The notes beneath the pieces are model-generated. The model was given only the letters and a program-made list of their open reading frames with translations. It had not been told where the DNA came from and made no database searches. A stretch of 19,500 bases of DNA from an uncultured Clostridia bacterium (GTDB lineage Bacteria; Bacillota; Clostridia; TANB77; CAG-465), in assembly GCA_947628575.1 (NCBI GenBank), contig CANRAK010000019.1, forward strand, positions 1 through 19,500, given 5' to 3'. Numbering within the stretch: position 1 is the first letter of the stretch; the number at the start of each line of letters is the position of its first letter. The translations under genes were made by a program, and so were the position numbers. Of the stretch, positions 6,154 through 12,117 are shown piece by piece.

Positions 6154-7212
6154 ATGCCAATATTAGATTTTAATAACAAAGAAGAAGTAAAAGAATATGA
6201 AGATTACGTATTAAATTACGTAGGAACAAGCTTTATGCAAGATTTAAGCTGGGGTCATGTAAAAAATAATTGGAAACAAGAAGCTGTATATCTAAAAGAA
6301 GATGGAAAAATAATAGCTGCTATGATGCTACTTGTTCAGAAAATACCACATACTAATACATCTCTTATATACTCACCAAGAGGACCTGTATGTGATGTTT
6401 ATGACATAGATACTGTAAATAAACTAATTAAAGAGGCAGAACCAATAGTAAAGAAATACAAAGCTTTTGCACTAAAATTTGATCCTCAAGTTATTTTTGA
6501 TAAAAAACTAGATGATTTATATGTAAAAAACGGATATAAAACATCAGGATATAAACCAAAATTAGATGAACTAATACAGCCAAGTCATAATATGGTGCTA
6601 AATATAGACGGAAAAACAGAAGAAGAACTTATGAAAGGCTTTGCGGAAAAGACAAGATATAATGTAAGATTATCTAAAAGAAAAGGGGTAACTGTAAGAT
6701 ATTCAAGAGATATAGAAGACTTAAAAACATTTTATGATATATATAAAGTTACTACAATAAGAGATAGAATAGGTTGTAGAGGATATGACTATTTTGAAAG
6801 AATGCTAGAAGCTTATGATGAAAATAAACTTAGAATATATATAGCAGAGCATGAAGGAGATAAACTTTCTGCAGCAATAGCTACTAATATAGGTGGAGAA
6901 TTATTCTATGTATATGGTGCAAGCTCTAATGAAAAGAGAAATCTTATGCCAAACTATGCAATGCAGATGGAAATGATAAGATGGGGCTTAGAGACAGGAT
7001 GTAAAACATACAACTTTGGTGGTGTATTAAATTTAAGCCCAGATAATGGACTATATAAATTTAAAGTAGGTTTTTGTAAAGAGCAAGGCTTAGAGGAATA
7101 TATAGGCGAGATAAATAAAGTATATAGACCATTTATGTTCTTTTTATATAATACAGTACTTCCAATAGTAAGAGTTGGAGGAAGAAAATTAAGAAGATTA
7201 AAAACACATTAA
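6154..7212 (+). CDS. FemABX-family peptidyltransferase (lipid II or UDP-MurNAc-pentapeptide aminoacyltransferase)
   Basis: The 352-residue protein has the two GNAT-like lobes of the Fem family. Recognisable stretches are TSFMQDLSWGHVK near residue 25, YSPRGPV near 72, KTRYNVRLSKRKGV (about 166-179), and a C-terminal lobe with YVYGASS, NLMPNYAMQMEMI, NFGGV and GLYKFKVGF. Such enzymes move an amino acid from aminoacyl-tRNA to the stem-peptide lysine of a peptidoglycan precursor and build the interpeptide bridge. Compared with FemA or FmhB (over 400 residues), it lacks room for the long coiled-coil arm and resembles the shorter FemX class. It follows cysS by nine bases, so synthetase and tRNA-dependent transferase are cotranscribed. 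That does not show it uses Cys-tRNA. The transferred amino acid is unknown. A weak AGGGA site overlaps the cysS stop. Confidence 0.9.
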   Translation: MPILDFNNKEEVKEYEDYVLNYVGTSFMQDLSWGHVKNNWKQEAVYLKEDGKIIAAMMLLVQKIPHTNTSLIYSPRGPVCDVYDIDTVNKLIKEAEPIVKKYKAFALKFDPQVIFDKKLDDLYVKNGYKTSGYKPKLDELIQPSHNMVLNIDGKTEEELMKGFAEKTRYNVRLSKRKGVTVRYSRDIEDLKTFYDIYKVTTIRDRIGCRGYDYFERMLEAYDENKLRIYIAEHEGDKLSAAIATNIGGELFYVYGASSNEKRNLMPNYAMQMEMIRWGLETGCKTYNFGGVLNLSPDNGLYKFKVGFCKEQGLEEYIGEINKVYRPFMFFLYNTVLPIVRVGGRKLRRLKTH

Positions 7213-7225
7213 TACATATAAAGTA

Positions 7226-7267
7226 GACTCTTTGCATATTATATATTATGAAAATATGTAAAGAGTC
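7226..7267 (+). promoter_or_regulatory. 15-bp hairpin enclosing a start codon
   Basis: GACTCTTTGCATATT (7226-7240) pairs over its whole length with AATATGTAAAGAGTC (7253-7267), with a single G-U pair. The 12-nt loop (7241-7252) contains the ATG at 7248-7250 that begins the next gene, and no Shine-Dalgarno sequence is present. No U-run follows, so it does not look like a terminator. A role in translation initiation or mRNA processing is inferred. Confidence 0.6.
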
Positions 7268-7769
7268 AAAATTTTATACTAAAGAAGCATTAGTAGATAT
7301 ACTAGTAATATGTATAATAAATATACTACTGCATTTTACATTTCAAATTACAGGAAGAAACCTGCTTATAGCAATGTTTAGTGCTGTAAATACAAGTATA
7401 TGGGAGCATATAAAAATAGCAGTAGTTTCTACGTATCTAGTTGCACTTGTTCGTATGAGTATAAAAGAAAAAAGAGATTATAACTTATGGACAGCGCTAT
7501 TTTTTAAAATTATAACCTTAATATTAACTATGCTAATGTTATTTTATATATATGATATAGTATTTAGTGTGGAAAATTTAGTAGCAGATTTAGTTATTTT
7601 AGCTATAGGGGTAGTTATATCTAGAATAGTTGAAAATATAATATTAAGTAAGCTGAAAATATCTGCTATAGTTGAAGATATATATAAATATATAAATTTA
7701 GGAATAATATTGTTTTTTGTTATATTTACATTTTTCCCATTAAATATAAGTATTTTTAAAGATAGATAG
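7248..7769 (+). CDS. DUF6512-like integral membrane protein
   Basis: The 173-residue protein has about five predicted membrane helices (15-34, 53-70, 84-105, 111-135, 148-167). It carries SAVNTSIWEHIKI (45-57), which matches the conserved N-S-x-WEH-K signature I associate with the DUF6512 family of small clostridial membrane proteins; no function is known. The ATG at 7248 is the only reasonable start: an in-frame stop lies at 7224-7226, no other ATG, GTG or TTG comes between them, and the next Met is inside the protein at residue 43. It lacks a ribosome binding site and lies in the loop of the hairpin at 7226-7267. It follows the Fem-type gene by 35 bases and precedes the flavin reductase gene by nine, so it is likely part of the cysS unit. 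Confidence 0.78.
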   Translation: MKICKESKFYTKEALVDILVICIINILLHFTFQITGRNLLIAMFSAVNTSIWEHIKIAVVSTYLVALVRMSIKEKRDYNLWTALFFKIITLILTMLMLFYIYDIVFSVENLVADLVILAIGVVISRIVENIILSKLKISAIVEDIYKYINLGIILFFVIFTFFPLNISIFKDR

Positions 7770-7778
7770 GAGGATTTT

Positions 7779-8339
7779 ATGGCAAGGCAAACTTGGAAAC
7801 CGGGTACTTTAGTTTATCCAGTACCTGCAGTATTAATAACATGTAAAGATAAAGATAAGGAAAATATTTTAACGGTTGCATGGACAGGAACAATATGTTC
7901 TGATCCGGCTATGACATATATTTCAATAAGGAAAGAAAGATATTCGTATGACATTATTAAAAATAGTGGTGTATTTTGTATAAACTTAACTACTGAAGAA
8001 TTAGCGTATGCAACAGATTATTGTGGTGTAAAATCTGGAAGGAACGAAGATAAATTTAAAACTTTAAATCTTGAAACAGAAAAAGCAACTCAAATAGATG
8101 TTCCTATGCTAAAGAAAAGTCCAGTAACAATAGAATGTAAAGTTGAGGAAGTAAAAGAGCTTGGTTCACATGATATGTTTATAGCGAAAGTTATCTGTAT
8201 AAATGTAGATGAAAAATATATGGATGAAACAGGAAGATTTGATATGGAAAAATGTAATTTAATGGCATATTCTCATGGTCATTATTACTCACTTGGAAAG
8301 CAATTAGGTAAGTTTGGCTTTTCAGTAAAAAAGAAATAA
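7779..8339 (+). CDS. flavin reductase-family protein (flavoredoxin-like, FMN-binding split barrel)
   Basis: The 186-residue protein begins with WKPGTLVYPVPAVLITC, then has VAWTGTICSDPAMTYISIR (residues 34-52), SYDIIKNSGVFCINL, and an end rich in His/Tyr (SHGHYYSLGKQLG). This is the FMN-binding split barrel of the flavin reductase/flavoredoxin family, which binds FMN and moves electrons between NAD(P)H or redox proteins and acceptors. The flavoredoxin branch is common in anaerobes. Partner and acceptor cannot be told from the sequence. AGGAGG at 7768-7773 overlaps the upstream stop and is five bases before the ATG. It is the last gene of the unit, closed by the terminator at 8347-8379. The family call is firm; the exact reaction is not. 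Confidence 0.88.
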   Translation: MARQTWKPGTLVYPVPAVLITCKDKDKENILTVAWTGTICSDPAMTYISIRKERYSYDIIKNSGVFCINLTTEELAYATDYCGVKSGRNEDKFKTLNLETEKATQIDVPMLKKSPVTIECKVEEVKELGSHDMFIAKVICINVDEKYMDETGRFDMEKCNLMAYSHGHYYSLGKQLGKFGFSVKKK

Positions 8340-8346
8340 ACCATAT

Positions 8347-8379
8347 AAAAACGACTTAGCAATGCTAGGGCGTTTTTTT
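8347..8379 (+). terminator. intrinsic terminator of the cysS unit
   Basis: Arms 8348-8360 and 8364-8376 pair with one A/G mismatch and one G-U around a 3-nt loop, and a run of seven T residues occupies 8373-8379. Confidence 0.88.
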
Positions 8380-8536
8380 GTAACTGTGTTGAAATATAAA
8401 ATATATTAAAAAAACATAAAAAAAGGAATAGTGCACATTTTAAATAAAAAGCGAACGAACCTTGAAAAAAGCTATATTTACAAAAGAAAAAAATATGTTT
8501 AAAATGAAAATATAATATAAGAACGAGGAGGTATTT

Positions 8537-9481
8537 ATGAGAAGAAGTAGTATAATAACAATTGCGTTACTTGTACTAGTTATAGTTTTACTTGTAGTTG
8601 CTCTTGTATTTACAAATTTACCTAAAAATGTAAGTGAAACACAAATTGAAAATCAAGAGGGACTAGCTAGTAATGTAGAAAAGAATGAGAGTGAGTCAGA
8701 AAAGCCGGTATTTGTAGATTTAAATAGTGAAATTGTTAAAAATATGTATGATGTTTTATCTTCATCTTATGATTTTTACTATGTAAAAACAGGTCCTGTT
8801 GTACCTGAGAATTTAAGCAATAACACTATACAACATGTAGCATTTCAAGTTAGTGCACAATATAAAATGACAGAAACACAAGAAGTAAAGAACGGAGTAC
8901 AAGGAAAATGGACTAAAGCAGATATGGATGCTGCTGTAAAAGAAGTATTTGGAGATATAAGTTACACTCCAGAAGACTTTAGTGGAATGTTTCCAGAAGG
9001 GAAATATAATGAACAGGAGCAAGTATATTATCATCCAGTAGGATTTGGCGGTGGTGGTTACTATCCATATAGTATACATGGAATTTTTAGTGTAGAAGAA
9101 TATAGTGATAGATATGAAGTAAAAGAAAAATATATTTATGTTACACCAAAAGATGTTGTAACACCAGATTTGCCAAGAAGAGACCTTGGAATAATATACA
9201 CAATAAAATCATGGAATTCAGATTTAAGTGAAACACTAGGACAGTATAAAGAAATTAATGAAACAGGATATTATACGGATATTCAAACAATTGATGAATT
9301 TATTACAGGAGTAGAAAATAAAAATATATATGTTGGAGATCCTGAAAAATTAGGAGCAAATAAAGATAAATTACAAAAAATATTATCTAAGTTTTATGAT
9401 AAAGCAACAGAATATAAGCATACATTTATGAAAAATTCAGATGGTACAGTTTACTGGGTAAAATCTGAGCTTATTAAATAG
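8537..9481 (+). CDS. membrane-anchored extracytoplasmic protein, family not recognised
   Basis: The 314-residue protein has a short basic N-terminus and one long hydrophobic helix (residues 5-27) without a lipobox cysteine. A polar Glu/Ser/Asn linker covers about 32-58. The large C-terminal part has many aromatic residues and a Gly-rich turn FGGGGYYPYSIHG (about 172-184), followed by strands such as YEVKEKYIYVTP and DLGIIYTIKSW. It should face outside. Its layout resembles that of the protein at 2944-3501 (anchor, acidic linker, strand-rich domain), but I see no shared domain. GAGGAGG at 8525-8531 lies five bases before the ATG. TATAAT at 8511-8516 could be a -10, with no convincing -35. A strong terminator follows at 9511-9546, so it is a single-gene unit. 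No function is assigned. Confidence 0.75.
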   Translation: MRRSSIITIALLVLVIVLLVVALVFTNLPKNVSETQIENQEGLASNVEKNESESEKPVFVDLNSEIVKNMYDVLSSSYDFYYVKTGPVVPENLSNNTIQHVAFQVSAQYKMTETQEVKNGVQGKWTKADMDAAVKEVFGDISYTPEDFSGMFPEGKYNEQEQVYYHPVGFGGGGYYPYSIHGIFSVEEYSDRYEVKEKYIYVTPKDVVTPDLPRRDLGIIYTIKSWNSDLSETLGQYKEINETGYYTDIQTIDEFITGVENKNIYVGDPEKLGANKDKLQKILSKFYDKATEYKHTFMKNSDGTVYWVKSELIK

Positions 9482-9510
9482 CAAATAACGAATTGACATA
9501 TAAAAACACA

Positions 9511-9546
9511 AAAAAGATATCTTAATTAAGGTATCTTTATTTTTTA
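9511..9546 (+). terminator. intrinsic terminator
   Basis: AAAGATATCTT (9513-9523) pairs with AAGGTATCTTT (9528-9538), 11 bp with one G-U and an AATT loop, followed by a T-tract to 9545. An A-rich flank could allow weak function on the other strand. Confidence 0.85.
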
Positions 9547-9574
9547 TCTTCAAATAATAAATAAAGGTGATAAT

Positions 9575-10012
9575 ATGGGCGAGGAAATTGATTTACTAAA
9601 ATATTTGCTAACTAATATAAAGATGCAAAGAGATCTGCTATATAAAATATTAAAAAAGAAAGAAACAAAAGACGAAATATACGAATTTATACGATATATT
9701 ATAAACGGATATAGAAAGTATATTATTTCTTTAAAGCAAATGCTAAAAAATAGAATAAAAAAGTATAATAAAGAGAGTAATGTACTACTAGGTGTAGCTA
9801 GTAGTATTGGTGCAAATGTTAATAAAGTGGATAACAATTTAGATTTTTTAAACGTTTTAAAAGAAAATACAAAAGTAAATTTACTTGACATAGAAAGAAT
9901 AAAAAATGAATATAATGTTAAGAGTAAAACAATAATTAAATTAATAAATAGATTAGAAGAATTTGAAAAAAGTAATTTAGATAAGATTAATTTATTTATC
10001 AATGCACAATAA
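9575..10012 (+). CDS. small alpha-helical cytosolic protein, family not recognised
   Basis: The 145-residue product is almost entirely charged helices with no membrane segment, Cys cluster or catalytic motif. It starts EEIDLLKYLLTNIKMQRDLL, continues with KKETKDEIYEFIRYI and GYRKYIISLKQMLKNRIKK, has one short Gly/Ser/Ala stretch GVASSIGANVNK (residues 73-84), and ends in two coiled-coil-like helices. That suggests a helical bundle or partner-binding protein. AAGGTGAT ending at 9571 is well placed before the ATG at 9575. A reading frame on the other strand (10146-9550) covers the same bases but is Leu/Ser/Phe-rich and overlaps the rimP promoter, so the plus-strand frame was preferred. It stands between the terminator at 9511-9546 and the rimP promoter. 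No promoter of its own is clear, and no function can be given. Confidence 0.65.
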   Translation: MGEEIDLLKYLLTNIKMQRDLLYKILKKKETKDEIYEFIRYIINGYRKYIISLKQMLKNRIKKYNKESNVLLGVASSIGANVNKVDNNLDFLNVLKENTKVNLLDIERIKNEYNVKSKTIIKLINRLEEFEKSNLDKINLFINAQ

Positions 10013-10046
10013 ATGCAAAAGTTTACTATAAAATTTGAATAAATTG

Positions 10047-10075
10047 TTGCATTTTGAGAATAAATATAGTATAAT
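10047..10075 (+). promoter_or_regulatory. promoter of the rimP-truB operon
   Basis: TTGCAT at 10047-10052 and TATAAT at 10070-10075 are 17 bp apart. The start near 10082 gives a leader of about 65 nt with one strong hairpin. Confidence 0.78.
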
Positions 10076-10092
10076 AGTGTTACTGTGAGCTG

Positions 10093-10123
10093 AAGTGAGA
10101 GGGTGACTAAAATCCTCTCACTT
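10093..10123 (+). promoter_or_regulatory. leader hairpin upstream of rimP
   Basis: AAGTGAGAGG (10093-10102) and CCTCTCACTT (10114-10123) form a 10-bp perfect stem with an 11-nt loop. No T-run follows, so it is not an intrinsic terminator. It ends 13 bases before the GGAGG (10137-10141) of rimP and lies in the operon leader. A role in mRNA processing, stability or feedback is plausible but only inferred. Confidence 0.6.
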
Positions 10124-10146
10124 ATGTTTAGATATTGGAGGAACAA

Positions 10147-10677
10147 ATGAAAGTTGAATTGAAAATTGAAAATTTAGTTGACCCAATAATAAAGAAAATG
10201 GGATTTGAAATTGAATATGTCGAATTTGTTAAAGAAGGCTCAAACACTGTATTAAGAATAGTAGTAGACAAAATAAATGGCGATATTTGCATAGACGACT
10301 GTGAAATGATTAGTAGAGCTATAGAAGATACAGTAGATGAAAATATTGACAGAGAATATGTTTTAGAAGTTTCATCACCTGGTCTTGAAAGGCAACTAAG
10401 AAGTATTAGATTATACAAAAAATACACAGGACGTGAGATACATATAAAACTATTTAAAAAGCATGAAGAATTAAATACAAAAGAATTTAATGCAATAATA
10501 TTACATGTTGATATGGAAAGTGAGAAAATCACTTTACTACTTGAAGATGGTGAAATAGACTTATTTATGAAAGATATTGCTACTGCCTATACCACTTTTG
10601 ATTTTGACTCTGCTTTAAAAGGCAATACAGACAATGTTAATATAAATAAGTTAAATAAATTTAATAAAAATAATTAA
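10147..10677 (+). CDS. rimP: ribosome maturation factor RimP
   Basis: RimP binds the free 30S subunit and assists late maturation around protein S12. The 176-residue sequence has the usual opening IENLVDPIIKKMGFEIEYVE, then NTVLRIVVDK, the CEMISRAIEDTVDE helix and the family signature EYVLEVSSPGLERQL (residues 75-89), followed by a small SH3-like C-terminal domain (KKYTGREIHIKL, ITLLLEDGEIDL). The tail after about 150 is a poorly conserved Asn/Lys-rich extension. The ATG at 10147 was chosen because GGAGG at 10137-10141 sits five bases upstream; the TTG at 10135 overlaps that site. It is the first gene of the operon, behind a promoter and hairpin leader, with nusA 16 bases downstream. Its position upstream of nusA is nearly universal in bacteria. 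Confidence 0.95.
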   Translation: MKVELKIENLVDPIIKKMGFEIEYVEFVKEGSNTVLRIVVDKINGDICIDDCEMISRAIEDTVDENIDREYVLEVSSPGLERQLRSIRLYKKYTGREIHIKLFKKHEELNTKEFNAIILHVDMESEKITLLLEDGEIDLFMKDIATAYTTFDFDSALKGNTDNVNINKLNKFNKNN

Positions 10678-10693
10678 TGGGGGAATTAGGAAA

Positions 10694-11833
10694 ATGAAAA
10701 GTGAAAAGATTAGTTCAAAAGAATTATTTGATGCAATCGATCAAATTTATCAAGAAAAAGGTATAACAAGAGAATACCTTATCGACTCTTTAAAAGCAGC
10801 TTTAAAAATTGCTTATAAGAAAGATTTTGAAAACACATATAATATTGGTGTAAATTCAACAGATAAGAATGCTCCTGAAGTAAAATCAGATATGATAGTT
10901 CCAGAAGACATTGATGTTGAAATAACTGAAAAAGCAATAAAAGTATATGCTGTAAAAGAAGTTTGCGAAAAGATAGAAGATAAAGAAATCGGAATAAAGA
11001 TTACATTAGACGATGCTAAAAAAATATCTAAAAGAGCTAAAGTAGGAGATTTTATTAAAGTTGAAGTAACTCCTAAGAATTTCGGAAGAATTGCTGCTGC
11101 AACTGGAAAAAATATCTTAGTTCAAAAAATAATAGAAGCTGAGAAGAACTTAGTATATACACAGTATGCAGATAAAGTTGGTCAAATAATTGTTGGTACT
11201 GTTCAAAAAACAGAGAAATTTGGTGTTATTGTAGACTTAGGAAGAGTAGAAGCTTTAATACCAGCTAATGAACAAATTAAAACAGAAAAACTACAACCAC
11301 ATCAAAAGATAAAAGCACTTGTGTTAAGTGTTACAAATGAAGCAAAAATATCACAACCAAAGATAATATTATCTAGAAAGAGTGTTAATTTTGTAAGAAA
11401 ATTATTTGAAAATGAAGTACCTGAAATAATGGATGGTATTGTTGAAATAAAAGATATTGCAAGAGAAGCAGGTAGCAGAACTAAAATTTCAGTTTGGTCT
11501 AACGATGAAAATGTAGATCCAGTTGGAAGCTTAGTTGGTAAGAAAGGTATGAGAATACAACCAATAATAGATGAACTTAATGGTGAAAGAATAGATGTAA
11601 TACCTTATAGTGAAGATATACCAAGTTATATTATTAATGCTATATCACCAGCACCAATACTTGCTATAGATATTAATGACGAAGAAAAGGTAGCAACTGT
11701 TGTTGTACCAGATGATGCATTAGTATTTGCAATCGGTGCAGGTGGTCAAAATGTTAGACTTGCAGCAATACTTACAGGATGGAAAATTGATATAAAGACT
11801 GAAACACAAATTAAAGAAACTGTAGTTGAATAG
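10694..11833 (+). CDS. nusA: transcription termination/antitermination factor NusA
   Basis: NusA binds RNA polymerase and nascent RNA and affects pausing, intrinsic termination and antitermination of rRNA operons. The 379 residues contain the N-terminal polymerase-binding domain (1-about 140, with LKAALKIAYKKDF), an S1 domain (about 162-230, VGTVQKTEKFGVIVDLG), KH1 with VGKKGMRI (281-288) and KH2 with AIGAGGQNVRLAA (346-358). It ends soon after KH2, so it is the short form without the C-terminal acidic repeats of Proteobacteria, as usual in Bacillota. A long linker at about 50-75 (NSTDKNAPEVKSDM) is a small insertion. GGGGGA at 10679-10684 and AGGAAA just upstream could both serve the ATG. 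It is cotranscribed with rimP and rnpM. Confidence 0.97.
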   Translation: MKSEKISSKELFDAIDQIYQEKGITREYLIDSLKAALKIAYKKDFENTYNIGVNSTDKNAPEVKSDMIVPEDIDVEITEKAIKVYAVKEVCEKIEDKEIGIKITLDDAKKISKRAKVGDFIKVEVTPKNFGRIAAATGKNILVQKIIEAEKNLVYTQYADKVGQIIVGTVQKTEKFGVIVDLGRVEALIPANEQIKTEKLQPHQKIKALVLSVTNEAKISQPKIILSRKSVNFVRKLFENEVPEIMDGIVEIKDIAREAGSRTKISVWSNDENVDPVGSLVGKKGMRIQPIIDELNGERIDVIPYSEDIPSYIINAISPAPILAIDINDEEKVATVVVPDDALVFAIGAGGQNVRLAAILTGWKIDIKTETQIKETVVE

Positions 11834-11847
11834 AAAAAGGTGATTGA

Positions 11848-12117
11848 ATGAGCCCTATAAGAAGCTGTATTGCTTGTAAATCTAGAAAGAATAAAGAAGA
11901 TCTTTTTAGAATTGTAGCAAATATAGATAAAGAGGCAATAATAGATAGAAAACAGAATATTAATAGTAGAGGAATATATATATGCAAAAATAAAGAATGC
12001 ATAGAAAAGTTAAAAAAAGCTATTAATAAAAACAAAATCAAGTTAAAAATAGATATAAATAATCATAGTATATTAGAAGTATTAGAAGAATTGGGGGAAG
12101 AAATTTGGGAAAATTAA
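11848..12117 (+). CDS. rnpM: RNase P modulator RnpM (YlxR)
   Basis: This 89-residue basic protein has the YlxR signature: RSCIACKSRKNKEDLFRIV near the N-terminus and SRGIYICKNKECIEKL at about 46-61, where most relatives have GRGAY. Relatives bind the RNA subunit of RNase P and modulate tRNA processing in B. subtilis, and the family had earlier been linked to nucleic-acid binding. AAAGGTG at 11836-11842 precedes the ATG. It lies 14 bases after nusA, and its end overlaps the start of infB by 13 bases, which suggests translational coupling. The L7Ae-family gene ylxQ, usually the next gene in Bacilli and many Clostridia, is absent here. Confidence 0.93.
   Translation: MSPIRSCIACKSRKNKEDLFRIVANIDKEAIIDRKQNINSRGIYICKNKECIEKLKKAINKNKIKLKIDINNHSILEVLEELGEEIWEN

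Noticed and set aside
7226..7267. Reading the hairpin as an intrinsic terminator after the Fem-type gene
   Set aside because: The stem is followed by CAAAATTTTATACT, not a T-run, and the start codon of the next gene is in its loop.
8380..8536. Search for a promoter or RNA element between the flavin reductase and the 8537 gene
   Set aside because: TATAAT at 8511-8516 is the only good hexamer; no -35 at proper spacing and no stable stem were found, so no separate feature is claimed.
9493..9498. TTGACA as a -35 for the gene at 9575
   Set aside because: No -10-like hexamer lies 16-18 bp downstream; the sequence there belongs to a terminator stem.
10011..10054. Inverted repeat AAATGCAA/TTGCATTT around the -35 of the rimP promoter
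   Set aside because: Eight-base arms about 28 bases apart are expected by chance in such AT-rich DNA, and no regulator gene is nearby.
9550..10146. A 198-codon open frame on the minus strand
   Set aside because: It lies over the plus-strand gene at 9575-10012, which has a good ribosome binding site and a normal charged composition. The minus frame is Leu/Ser/Phe-rich as expected for an antisense shadow and would run through the rimP promoter.
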